Assembly: GCA_014904845.1 (NCBI GenBank)
Contig: MU119360.1
Span: 62,001-126,000, forward strand
DNA: 64,000 nt
Direction: 5' to 3'
Origin: Acephala macrosclerotiorum
Lineage: Eukaryota; Ascomycota; Leotiomycetes; Helotiales; Mollisiaceae
Part shown: positions 23,939 through 35,357 of the stretch, in pieces
Layout: the number at the start of each line of letters is the position of its first letter
Position numbering within the stretch: the first letter of the stretch is position 1
The notes under the pieces: generated by a model
Told to the model about the DNA's origin: nothing
The model's input: the letters and a program-made list of their open reading frames with translations, nothing else
The model's database searches: none
Program-made: the position numbers and the translations under genes

Positions 23939-25539
23939 TTAACTGCTTCCGGTGCTGTTGTTGATAGGTAGAGAAGGAGGATGTATAGGTCCAGATCTTT
24001 TTTTCTCTTTCTTCGCCCACCGAAGACCGCAAGCGTTACACAGTGTTTTGGGGCCGCTTGGGCCTTTCCGCCATTCTGGAGAATCCAATGTCCCTGCTGG
24101 AATCAGTGGCTGAAAATATGTGAGACATTGACAAGAACATACCACAATCTGTGCAGACATATTCATCTGGTAACTTGATTTTCTTCTTCTTGTCATTTGC
24201 TCTTCCCTCCTTGTCTACAGGGATTGCAATGCCAGCATCGCCTCGGATCAAAGTTGGGCTTTGGTCTCCAGTACTGATTCCACGACTTCGCTCGCCATCT
24301 TGATATCTCAAGCCCGTCAACATTTCGATAGTCTCAATATGTGTAGCACCTTCATAACGAGCCATCTTGTCCGTTATCGAATCTGGCCTGTTACCAGCAT
24401 TTACATCTTCGAGATTCTGCCGCGTCAAAGCTTGGGTTGCAGCTGATGGCTTCGCTGGTGGTGGCATGGCTAAAGCATCCGAACTCGCCATACTAGGATG
24501 CATAGGTATAGACACGGAATCCATCGTATCCGTCAGCTCGGAAGGGTGGATGGAGCCGCTTTCTTGCTTCTTGATCCAGTTTTTCCGCGATTCGTCCGCT
24601 TCTTCGGCTTCTTCTCTCTTCAGATCTTCAATGCGCTTCCGTAATCTTTCATTCTCGATCTTATGCTCTAGGAAAGAGTCCAGCAGCGCTGCATTCTTGG
24701 TCGGGTATGGCCGCGCCATCATGAATACTCCTTGACAGAATGACGCCGAGCTCGCACGTGCTCCATAATGTGAGGCCTCTGAGCTTAGATGCGGATGTCC
24801 GTGAGACTCGAAGATTGCGTATGTCCCATCCTTCTTCCTGAACCTGTAGAAGAACCGTAGAGGGTTGCCGCTCGCAATGGACTCGTTGAACTCTCGCACG
24901 AAGATGCCACTGTCGTCAGGATGTAAGAAATCAACAATGAAACCGTTAATCAGTTCTGCCCGCGAATATCCTGTCAACTGTTCGCCACTAGGAGAAATGT
25001 ATACTATTCGACCATCGGGTGTGAGGATGTGCAGAAAATCCTTTAGCTCTTCGACCACCTTCTGCGACCAGTTCCTACGTTTCGTGAACTCTGTAAGCGT
25101 ACTTCCTCCAGTAAGAGTTGATTGAGCCCCAAATCCTGTGGGTAATGGTCCTGCGCCAACTCCTGTCATAGAATTGTCAAGAGAATTATTCGCCTGTAAT
25201 GCCCTTTCGTCTGATTGCTCGGTAGCACTATGCGGCATGGCAGAACTCAAGGGAGTATATGCCTTCTGGCTACTGCTAGTTTCGAGTGTGTTTGTATCGA
25301 GCGACATGGGAATATTGTAATCATCGCCAAGCATGCTCTCGTCCAACATGCCAGTCATGGACGTATCATTGATGTTCGGAGGCATCTGCAAGCAGTTTAG
25401 TGTCGATGCGTCGAGATCAGGAGAGAGATCGAACCTGCGAGGCTGACAGACTTCCTGGAAGCCCGTCCGATCCCCCAAGACTTCCATAGACGCTGTACAT
25501 CGAAGGGTCCATGCCCAGGTTATTTGAATTGGCATTCAT
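23939..25539 (-). CDS. wc-2: White Collar 2, PAS/GATA transcription factor
   Basis: Partner of the blue-light receptor WC-1 in the white collar complex, which drives light-induced and clock genes. Three exons: 25539-25435, 25385-24143 and 24093-23939, 500 aa. The N-terminus ([19 protein letters not shown]) is recovered only by splicing a 49-nt intron. A PAS domain lies at about residues 138-257 ([40 protein letters not shown]); it lacks the LOV flavin-binding Cys motif, as in WC-2. A short coiled coil follows ([20 protein letters not shown]). The GATA zinc finger at about residues 447-480 has C-X2-C, an 18-residue loop (with [13 protein letters not shown]) and C-X2-C (CNACGLRW), the WC-2 spacing. 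An intron interrupts the codon after the first Cys pair. Divergent from RAD50. Confidence 0.95.
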
Positions 25540-25860
25540 CGGGGAGGGGTCCAGTGACAACCGCACACGCTATGATAAGACCGCATTCGAATTTCGTACA
25601 GGCTGTCCTGCCTCGTGGATTACCACCTGAAGTTCAGAGCTCTCCCACTCTGAGCTTTGCATTTACCAGGTTAGCTTCAGAACCGGCTAGCTCCCTCCAC
25701 AAGCGCCAATTGCTAAATCGAATTTCACGTGCTACCGCGAGCGCGTCAACCTCTCCGTTTATCCAAACACCACAACTTTCGTCAACATTAACACCAAGGC
25801 ATCGCATGCCAACACGACAAGACCTCCATGCGCAAGGGACGTTGAGGTCCATGAAATAAG
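25540..25860. promoter_or_regulatory. Divergent promoter WC-2 / RAD50
   Basis: 321 bp between the WC-2 start and the proposed RAD50 start. An upstream ATGAAATAA mini-frame sits just before the RAD50 first exon end. The short spacing makes shared regulation of a light factor and a repair gene possible, but no specific operator was identified. Confidence 0.4.
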
Positions 25861-28800
25861 ATGTAAGTAATGCCCATCTATGCAAAAGATGTTTAGTAAC
25901 TAATACTTTGCGCTTCAGGTGTAAGTTATCTACCTGATCTGCCACAAGTTCTCCGACATTAGGATACTAACACAGACGATGCAGCCTCGATCGAGAAATT
26001 GCACATCATTGGGTATGTCCTCTACCATCTGTTTACCCTAAATATGCACTCACTGTTTCACAGAGTGCGCTCCTTCGATCATCGTGGCGGGGGGCAGAGA
26101 ATCGAATTCAAGGCACCTCTGACCTTGATCGTTGGCTACAATGGATCCGGAAAGACCGTATGTTGCCTTTACACTATTGCTGCTACCGGAATATTGACAG
26201 GATTAGACCATTATTGAGTCGCTCAAGTATGCCGCTACAGGCTCACTCCCTCCCAACGCCAAGAAAGAAGGCGCATTCATTCATGACCCCAAGGTATTAT
26301 TACCCATAACCCATGAAACAGCAGAACACTGACAATATGTAGCTCGCCGTCGAACCCGAAGTACTAGCGCAAGTTCGGTTGCAGTTTCGCAATGCTCTCG
26401 GCCATAGGCTTGTCGTTACTAGGAGCATCAGCTGCACGGTTAAGAAGGGTGGAAAATACACACAGCATACCCTGGACTCCAATCTCCAAATCGACAACGA
26501 CGGTGAGAGAACCAATGTATCGAGCAAGAACATGCAGATGGACCAGGCTGTTCCTTTTTACATGGGAGTGTCGGCCGCAATCCTCGAAAATGTCATCTTC
26601 TGCCATCAGGAAGACTCACTCTGGCCGATGAGCGAACCTGGTGTCTTGAAGAGAAAGTTTGATGAGATCTTTGAGGCGCAAAAGTACACCAAAGCCATCG
26701 AGACCCTTGTCAAAATGAAGAAGAGACACGCGGACGCCTTGAAGCTATACATCAATGAGGAAAAGCATTCCAAGGAGAATAACAACAAGGCAAAGCGTAT
26801 GCGGAAGAAGATCCAGAATGTGTCAGATGCCATCGAGATCAAGAAAGAGCAGATTCGCAGTCTCGAGAGAGACATGGCAGAAGCACTCCAATTGGCTAAG
26901 GAGAAGCACAGACTCAAGAATGATGCTCAGGGCATTGTCGGCGCTTTAGTGAACAAGAAGCAACAGGCACGTAATATCGAGGATATGTTAGATATTCTGC
27001 GGAACAATCTCCAAGAGCGTGACGAGCCCACCTCAGTTCTCGAGTCGATGCTTGCTGAATACGACGAGAGGATGCAACATAACCAGCAAAGAGCCGATAG
27101 TTTCCTACAACAATACAAGGAAATCCAGGATTCTGAGGCTACTTCCCGTCGTCAACTGTCCGAGAAGCAGCGTGAAAAGGGCCAACATGCGGCACAGAAG
27201 GAGAACCACGAGGCCAATCTGCGCAATCGAGCTGATCTCATCAGAGACTCGGCACGTATTCATTCCATGCGAGGCTATGATGGAGATCTCGACGATGACA
27301 CCATCCAAGAGTTTCTTGAACAAGTCGACAAATTGTTCGCCAAGAAGGAAAAGGAACTCTCAAGCATCAAGATAGATACCGCCCAGGAGGTCCGTCAACA
27401 TCAAGACTCCATCACCGATATCTCAGATCGCAAAGCCAGTCGTTTGCAGGAGAAGGTCACTGCAAAGCAACAGATCAAAGCCAATGATAAGGCGGTTCAG
27501 TCCAAGCAAGCAGAGATGAATTCCATCCGCATGGACGAAGGCACAAGAGCTGCCCTTGAGACATCCCATCGCGAAACAGAAGAGAATCTGGAGAAGGCTA
27601 GATCTGCCTACCAAGCCGCAGACTGGGACAACAAATTGTCAGTAGAGAAGAAGGGGTTGACTGAGCTAGAGGGCCAGTTGTCTAGGCTCGGCCAGGAACT
27701 CATGCAGCGAACCAAGACCATGAAGGATACAGCCGCTCTCGACCTTGCGAAGAAGGAAGCCCAACAAGCCCAACGATCCCTCGCTACTATGGTCTCAACG
27801 TACAGCGAGCAGTTGGATAAGGTCGTCGAAAACTGGACCCCCGAAAATCTTCAGCGCGATTACCAACTTGTTCTCGATCAGCTTGAGAGGCGCTTAGCAG
27901 ATGCAAAGGCCCAGAAGGAAGGCGCCGATCGAGACTATCACGACCATTCCTTCAAGCTCAAGACACTTAAGGCCGACCTTGCAAAGAAGAACGCGGAGAT
28001 GGAGAGCTGCAAGAACGCTCTACTTAGCTCCGTTGTTCTCGCGGATAACAATCCATGCACAAGTGTCGAGGAGTATCTGACTGAATTGCAGAATATGGAG
28101 AAAGAGCGTGATGATCTTAAGGAGTCAATCGGTTCGAAAGTAGTCGTATCGAAGTATTACAAAGGATCCCTTACAGTCATCGAGAATAGGAACTGCTGCA
28201 ACCTATGTGATCGAGCCTTCAAAAATCCTACCGAGAAGCAATCGGCGACGGACAGAATCAACAAACTTCTTGAAAAGTACCTCAAGGGCGACTTGGACGA
28301 CGAGCTGAAGTTGGTCATGGAAGACCTCGAGAAGGCTCAGAAGGTACGACCCAAATACGACATCTGGAAGAGACTCTTCGAAGTCGACATCCCAGCAGCC
28401 GAGAAGGAGATCCAGAAGATGGAGGACAAGAGTCGTTCTCTCATTTTACGCTGCGAAAAGCAAGACGAAATTGTAGAAAGTCAGCTATCCAAGAAGCGTG
28501 ATGTGGCTGCTTTTGCAACTACCGTCAATGATATCACAAAGTACTGCGCAGAGATCTCGAAGCAGGAGGAACGAATCACCTTGCTTTCATCCCAGCAAAA
28601 GTTGGCTGGAAGCTCGTTGAGCCTCGAGGAGATTGAAGACGAGCAAGAAACCTGCAACGATCACATCAAGACCGCTAAAGGAAAGATTGATAAGATTGCT
28701 GCGGAGAGAGAGGTTGCAAAGACAGAGATCAATGATTTTGAGAGAGAAGTTGGAAGACTTCTCAACAAGCTTAACTCTGCGCAACATCTGATGGAGAAGA

Positions 28801-30118
28801 AACAGCTTCTCTCCGATTCCATCAGAAATTTGAATGATCTCTCAGCCAAGCAACGCCAAATCATCAAGGATGCAGACGAATCCCTCGAGAAATTGGAACC
28901 CGAACTAGCGAAGGCACAAGCTCTACGCGATGATGCCCAGCGCCGTGGCGACGAGAAGATTCAGGTTGCTCAGAAAGATAAGGACAAGTTGCACCAAACA
29001 GTCAACAAGCTGAAGTTGGTTGGAGACAGTATCAACAATTATCTGGAAAACGGTGGAGCTGGCAAGCTCGCAGCTTGTGACAGAGCGATCAAGGCCCTTG
29101 ATCAAGACTTGGAGCGTCTCGAGAAAGAGCGTCTTGATGTCACTAGGAAGAGCAACGAGGTCCAAGGGCTCATCAAGGATGGTGAAAATATCAAGAGAAG
29201 CATCAAGGATAATCTTCAATATCGGAAGTCCCTTGCAGATCTTGAGGACGTCCGGGAAGAAATCCGTGAATTGGAGTCGCGAAACGGTGTTGACGATTAT
29301 GAGAGACTTCTCAGGGAAGCAAATGCTCTTGATAATAAACACATCAAGCTCAACAGTGATCGGGATCGTCTCTACACTCAAATGTCGTCGGAAAACCGAC
29401 AACTCGAGTTTGACATTAAGGAGTGGGACCTGGAATATGCAGGTGCCGCTACGAAGTGGCGTGAGGACAATATCAAGGTTCAGACCACCAGAGCAGCCGT
29501 AGAGGACCTTACAAAATGCAACAAAGCCTTGGACAAAGCCATTATTCAATTCCACGCACTGAAGATGGAAGAGGTCAACTCGATCGCAAGCGAACTCTGG
29601 CGAAGCACATATCAGGGCACTGATGTCGACACAATCATGATTAAGTCTGAGGATGATGAGGGCACGAGCAATCGACGTATGTACAACTATCGTGTGGTCA
29701 TGGTTAAGCAGGATGCCGAGCTAGATATGCGTGGTCGATGCAGTGCGGGTCAGAAGGTCTTGGCCAGTATCATCATTCGATTGGCTCTTGCCGAATCTTT
29801 CGGTGTCAGCTGTGGTGTAAGTGCTCTTACTGTCCCCCGTGGCCCATTGACTAACAAACTTAGGTCATCGCTCTCGACGAACCAACAACAAATCTTGATA
29901 TCGACAACATCAAGGCTCTTGCTATTTCGCTGAATCAAATCATCAAGAATCGCAAGCACCAGAAGAATTTCCAACTTGTCATCATCACCCACGACGAAAC
30001 ATTCATCAAGGAGATGAAGTGCAGAGACTTTACAGAGGAATACTGGAGAGTCTACAGAAACGGCGAGCAGAATAGTGAGATTAGAAAGCAGGATCTTAGT
30101 CTGATTGACGATGATTGA
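25861..30118 (+). CDS. RAD50: DNA double-strand break repair ATPase Rad50
   Basis: Structural ATPase of the MRN/MRX complex that tethers and processes broken ends. Proposed exons: 25861-25862, 25919-25920, 25985-26012, 26064-26157, 26207-26293, 26343-29816, 29864-30118; joined length 3942 nt, 1313 aa, the usual Rad50 size. Walker A (GYNGSGKT) ends at residue 42. Two long coiled-coil arms flank the zinc hook CNLC at residues 690-693. The signature region is [20 protein letters not shown]; Walker B is [12 protein letters not shown] around residue 1230. All later introns are small and conventional. The start is unusual: reading [16 protein letters not shown] needs AT, a 2-nt exon GT, and the exon beginning CCTCG. 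Without it the N-terminal frame has no Met before Walker A. Confidence 0.93.
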
Positions 30119-31336
30119 TTGCATTTAGCATGGAGTACGGGAATTGAACTGGCAAGTTGAGGAGAATTTGGCTGGCGTTTATGGGGCTATCGGAGCGTAA
30201 TGATTGCATGGCTAAGGCGTTGCTGATGAGCATCTCATCTTTATGTAGAGTATGATAGCGAGCGTTGCTTTGGCATAATGACAGTATATTTACGCCAGAA
30301 GGGACGAAAGTGCAGAGCTTCAGCTTTATGCTAGTGAGCCGTGAGGAACTTTGATTTTGTGACGTCCTTCCTCGAATTTCGAATTATTTCTCAGCATCGT
30401 TAAGTAGACTAACCCAAGTGCCTCAAATTTGGCCTTCGGGTAGCTAATGTGAGTGAGGATGTGCAGAACAATCAGGATAATAGGCATTCGATTGAGCCAG
30501 TGGCGGTTAATATACGAAAGTGGCCTAGCTACTCTCGCTTTTGAAAAGGGGTAACAAAAGTATAAAAAAAAGTCTAATTTTACAAGTTTGGTAAGTTCAA
30601 GAGACCCGACAGTCTTAGTCTTTTAAAGATTCAATCGCTAGCTAGCAAAGCTGAATGCCTTTCGAGGCGCGAGATACCAATCTCATGTAGCACCACACTA
30701 CGAAGTTTCGCAGAGCCGATATATATAGCTACACAATTCTTGACAGAGGTTAAAATCTCGGATTCATTTTCTAGTCTGTTGCGAGCTCCCTCCCTTTAAG
30801 TATCTCGCTGGCTGTCCTCTCTATTTCTGCGAGCATCAAATGCACGGTACTTTGCAGGAAAAAGTGCCTAAAAGCAGATTTTCCAAAAGGCAGGCTCTTC
30901 TACTCTTTGCAATTCCGTTCACGAACAGATATATTCCCATAATTCCTTGGTCTTTCCTCGTTTATCCATTATAGCCGGAGACGTGGCAGCGATGAAAACC
31001 TCCAAAGGCCTCAGGCCTAAAGCATCCACGAATCCCGCCAGAGAAGTCCACTAGTGGGTTATCGTCAAGAAACACAAGACTTTTACAAATGCATCCCCTC
31101 CATCTCTCGACAACCCAAACAAGCGTCGCGGTCCTCCATGACCTACGGAAGAAGTACGAGAGTACGAAGCCCACCCAACATTAGTAGCACGCAGAACCGA
31201 CAATTACAGAAGCAGTTGTATCTCCTGTACGTCACATCCTCAAACTCTGACTAGGCATGTTCCGCGCTTAACATCTTGACCAATTCTGCATCGGAGACCC
31301 GGAGAGCTAGGACTGTCCCCGCGACGTTGTCGTTAC
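30119..31336. other. Intergenic region downstream of RAD50
   Basis: 1.2 kb marking the transition to the accessory half. AT content rises after 30500. Short frames near 30960-31250 lack motifs. No RNA gene or repeat recognised. Confidence 0.35.
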
Positions 31337-31666
31337 TTGGAGCACGCCTCGCCTCGACTTGACCGCTGCTTCCATAAACCGCACGTCTTGCGCGACGCCA
31401 TGAACTTCATTCTCTTGAATAAGCAGTTTAATATACTGTCGCATCCAAGCCAAGATGGTCTTCGTCGTCATTGTGCGATACTCATCAAAAACGATATCAA
31501 CAAGTTTACGTTAGCTTGTGTCAGTAGTGCTATAGTTTTCCTTAGCGTTATAGCCGGTGTTGTGGTTGGAGTCCTAGTGGATTGGTCCTCGGGGGTGGCT
31601 ACAGCTACGGGACTGATTAGTCTCTTCGCTTTGATTTAGGGTTTCATCTTTGGGATGCGCAAGTGA
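31337..31666 (+). pseudogene. Fragment with C-terminal membrane segment, in-frame TAG
   Basis: Reads as the tail of a membrane protein: FTLACVSSAIVFLSVIAGVV then SSGVATATGLISLFALI, followed by a TAG at 31637-31639 and then, in the same frame, GFIFGMRK and a TGA at 31664-31666. A TAG in place of CAG between two parts of one hydrophobic tail is a likely nonsense mutation. The upstream part has no recognised domain. Family unknown. Confidence 0.35.
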
Positions 31667-31695
31667 GCAGATAAGGGAGCAGCTACGTCAGCAAG

Positions 31696-31886
31696 TGTCA
31701 CGTGATATGGTCACGTCGGACCGATGGTCCGCCAGCGGGACAGCGGTCCCAGCCTGCACGAACGTCTATATAAGCAGAGTAGTTGTCCAATTACATAGGA
31801 GCTTCATGCTCAACTTCTTTATACAAGTTAATTACTTGGTTACACTTCACAAAGACTACGACGCCTCTATTCCTGGGCCAAAATGA
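31696..31886 (+). mobile_element. LTR-like segment (copia-type)
   Basis: Begins TGTCACGTGATATGGTCACG, contains a TATA-like box in CGAACGTCTATATAAG and matches the layout of the minus-strand LTR at 51893-52092, which has TGTCACG and CGAACGTCTATTTAAG. The right end and any target duplication were not found, so the span is approximate. The following 1 kb (to about 33000) carries no recognised coding motif. Confidence 0.4.
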
Positions 31887-33191
31887 GGTTCCATATTGTA
31901 GCGCAGGCTGACTCAGGGCGTGGTCGGGATGCTCAGGCTCTGCTTCGGCACGCTCACCCTCAGCTCAGGTTAAAGCAGCAGTTGCTCACGTCCGCAGATT
32001 AAAACGGAACCAGCGAAAGAGAAAATTAATCCTGAGTTACAGGGCATACCAAATGTAAGACTATATGCCGGAGCACTCCAGACCCTTTTCATACCAAAGG
32101 CTTATCGCCCAAGTTATACCCATTCTAGGAAAGAGCTAAAGCTACGCTATAAGATTAAACGATGTATTTTTAAGAGGATTCTGTCTGGGTTCCGAGGAGC
32201 TGACTTAGTCCCCTCAATACAGACGTATAGAGCAGAAAAAGTTCGCCCGAGCGAGGGTAAGTAGCACCTGAGTAGAGCGGCGACGCTGACTAACCGTATC
32301 CGAAGCGAAATAGAAAACGTGTCGTCTGAGATTACCTGGATAATCTAGAAAGAAATTAGCTTCGATCATGTAAATAGTTCCCGGGGGTCGACGTAGGGTG
32401 AGAATGGTTGCAGGAAAACCCGATATACGAGATAGTCTCGTAGCGGTTGTGGTCGTCGCTGTTACGGATATCTTCTCGCTTTGCAGGAGTTTCCTTTGGA
32501 GAAATCGTTAAGGTTCCTCCAATACAAGAAGTCGAGCGAAGAGCAGATCTTGAATTGGTAAGCGGTAGTAATGGCCTTGGCTCGCCACGAAACCGACAGA
32601 ATCAGCTGAACAAGCAGGATAATTCAGGCCACTTCTTCTATAACGGATGCAGAGATTTGTAAGCCCCTTAGAAGACAAAAAGAGGACTACAGAATGGGGA
32701 ATGTATGCGGGCGCTTTTGGACTTCGATGATAAGATCATAAGACCCACGTTTGTACAATCTTTTTACCCTTCTTGCCGTTCCGTCTGCACCGATGTCGAG
32801 GCACCCGGTACCAGCTGTTCTACGCAATGTCTAGCTCTGCATCTCTGCAGTATCTCTACAAACATGCGCTCTTACCTCTCGGGATAGTGAGGATGCTCAC
32901 GTATTCTCGCTTAAGCCCCCGCGCTAATGCACATTGGGAGAAGTTACACGTGAACGTCACCCGATCCCGAGGTCGTCTTCAGAGCTGCACACTTATCCAC
33001 TTAGTATGACTGGGGAATAATGTGTCCGACCATCTTCCAAAATGAAAGAAAGGTTAGGTATGAAGAAATTTGTTCCTTATAGAAAATATTCAATTCTGGG
33101 CGAGGCGTTTTATTCCTCGGCTGATTATACCAATCATCTACTTGCTTGATATCCCACGTGGTTAATTATTATTGACACAGGCAATCGCCAG
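31887..33191. other. Accessory non-coding region
   Basis: 1.3 kb after the LTR-like segment. It may be the decayed inside of the element, but no gag or pol motif survives. Frames at 32447-32662 and 32705-32887 are short and unsupported. The last 100 bp is presumably the promoter of the DUF1868-type gene. Confidence 0.35.
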
Positions 33192-34097
33192 ATGATTCAG
33201 CCTTCACGTCCATTTGTACTGAGACCCATTTCACCCCGCAACGGACATCGCTCTACAACCAAGATGACGATGCAAAAGATGAAGCACAAGATTAGCGGCT
33301 TCTTTTCGACGCGAGCGATCACAATAGTACTTCTCTGGTCTCTCGGTGCCTATCTGCTGCGCCTCAACATGCTTGCCGGCAGTGTGCGCTCTATGATTCC
33401 TGTGTCTACTCCGCAGAAATATCCGAGCGGAATTCCGGAAAAATTCGACCTCGACGGCAATGTGCAGCCTTTCCCAGGCAATACCATTATCTGCCACCTT
33501 TCACCATTCAGCGAGATATATGCCTCAATGCAAGCTCTGTACGAAAAATTGAAAGAGCATCATCTATCTCCTCTATATACGCTGCTCCCACCATCAAGCT
33601 GGCACATGACGGTATTCGAAGGCGCCCTTGACAAGCGCCGCAAAGCACCAGCCTATTGGCCTGCTGATCTGGACGTCAACGCATCGATTGCCGATTGTAC
33701 TGCAATGCTCGAGAAGAAACTTGAGTCATTCGACTTACAATACGAGACACCATTCCGCTTATCCGCTATAGGCTTCAAACCACTGGTTTCCGGTATTTCA
33801 ATTCAGCTTGAATCTCGAACGGCAGAGGAGAACATAGCAATCAGACGTCTTCGAGATCGGCTTGCAGATGTCACGAAGATGAAACAGGAGAAACATGATA
33901 AGTATAGGTTTCATTTGACGGTGGCGTATATCCTGCGGTATTTGAGTGATGAGCAGGAGAAAGAGCTTAGGGAGTTGGTGACGAGGCATTTCAAAGATAT
34001 GCCGAAGGAGTTGGAACTGGGCTTGCCGGAGTTCTGCAAGTTTGAAGATATGTTTGCGTTTGAGAGGGTTTTCTACTTGAAAAATAAGGAGGAATGA
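33192..34097 (+). CDS. DUF1868-type 2H phosphoesterase-like protein, membrane-anchored
   Basis: Single-exon gene, 301 aa. Two H-x-T motifs in the right order mark the 2H phosphoesterase fold: WHMTVFEG at about residue 137 and RFHLTVAY at about residue 240. The spacing and the surrounding PSGIPEKFDLDGNVQPFPGN fit the DUF1868 family, related to RNA ligase/cyclic phosphodiesterase-like enzymes; substrate is unknown. An N-terminal hydrophobic segment (ITIVLLWSLGAYLLRLNMLA, about residues 42-61) preceded by basic residues suggests a signal anchor, with the catalytic domain in the lumen or outside. The reading frame is intact, unlike several neighbours. Two closely spaced later Met codons could also serve as starts. 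Confidence 0.8.
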   Translation: MIQPSRPFVLRPISPRNGHRSTTKMTMQKMKHKISGFFSTRAITIVLLWSLGAYLLRLNMLAGSVRSMIPVSTPQKYPSGIPEKFDLDGNVQPFPGNTIICHLSPFSEIYASMQALYEKLKEHHLSPLYTLLPPSSWHMTVFEGALDKRRKAPAYWPADLDVNASIADCTAMLEKKLESFDLQYETPFRLSAIGFKPLVSGISIQLESRTAEENIAIRRLRDRLADVTKMKQEKHDKYRFHLTVAYILRYLSDEQEKELRELVTRHFKDMPKELELGLPEFCKFEDMFAFERVFYLKNKEE

Positions 34098-35357
34098 GGG
34101 TTTTGATTTTTCAATAGCAGTTATGGGCATAACCAATGATACCATAAAAGTTAATCAGCTTTCCTCCGTGGTTCGAGAGAAAGGAGACTCATCCCATGAA
34201 CGGGGATCCAACTATTTTATTCCCTCGTGCGTCTGTACATATTCCCTCTGCCCGAATTTCTTCGCCATGCCCGTCGGCTGCGTCTATGTCCAAGCCCCAA
34301 GGACCTCGCAGTCCAGCGTTTTGAAGACTTCTAGCGTAGATAACCCAATTTAATATAACACGGCTCAGGCAAGTGCAGGAGTGTTTTGGGTATTTTCACT
34401 CATGCAGATCTTAGAGCCTCAAACTAAAGCAGCTGTTCTATTGTACTTGGAGCTCGGTACATCGAACTTGGCCCAAAATGTCTCGAGGTAACTGCTTTAG
34501 ACTTTTGATAGTGGATCCGAATCGTCTGAAGTTTCGCCGTGACGGAAGTCCGGGAACCATCACTTCCCACGATTCCACGAACTTCTCTAGCTGTCGATCA
34601 CTGCACTATACCATACCCGCTGTCAAAGATCACAAGCTTGATCTGAATTCATCGAGTCCAAGACACGCGATCATGAGGATGTCCGAAAATTTTCAAGTTT
34701 TTGTCGAATTGCCCCCCACCAAGATGCCTAACTGAGCCCCCTACAGTAAAAGCTTCCCGAACGAAGACTAACTCTATTTAGGGCATTCACTTTTATCCGT
34801 TCTTCCTAGAGAAAGACAGCTCAACAGATAACCTTCTTTTTGTAGTCTGTGCCTCTTCTTGGCACTTTGCCGCCAGGTACTGTCCCCTCTTTAACTTCTG
34901 GTCAGACGTCTACTCCGTGCAATCGGATTCGCGATCCAGTAACACCAAATTAGCTCAAAGCCTAAGATTCTTGGGATGTCTTCTTCAGTCTCCACATTTC
35001 CGAGCCTCAAATTGTCTCCAAGTGGAAGCGAATCCACCAGTAATGCGACTCAGGGTACGGAGCACATGTGCCATGCTGAGATCTTGAGAAGTGAACAAGA
35101 TCTTCTGGATGCTTCTTTGGTTCAAGCTCCCAGCGCTTCCGTTGCTTTGGCAGTGACAGATAGTTTTGTGCTGCAGAATTTTTAAGATTGGCATATACGA
35201 GATGGAGATATCACTAGAGCGTTTGTTTATGAGTAGATTATGCTGATGTCAAGAAATAGACTTTCCATATCTGGGTTCTCTCTGGACATATATACCATCT
35301 CGTACTTCCACTTTTTCCTAGTCCTCCAGAGTCGTTCTTACCCTCTCATTTTTCAAG
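34098..35357. other. Intergenic region
   Basis: 1.26 kb without a recognised gene. Short frames at 34478-34735 and 34976-35185 show no motif. The last 80 bp upstream of 35358 is pyrimidine-rich and probably promoter/5' UTR. Confidence 0.35.
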
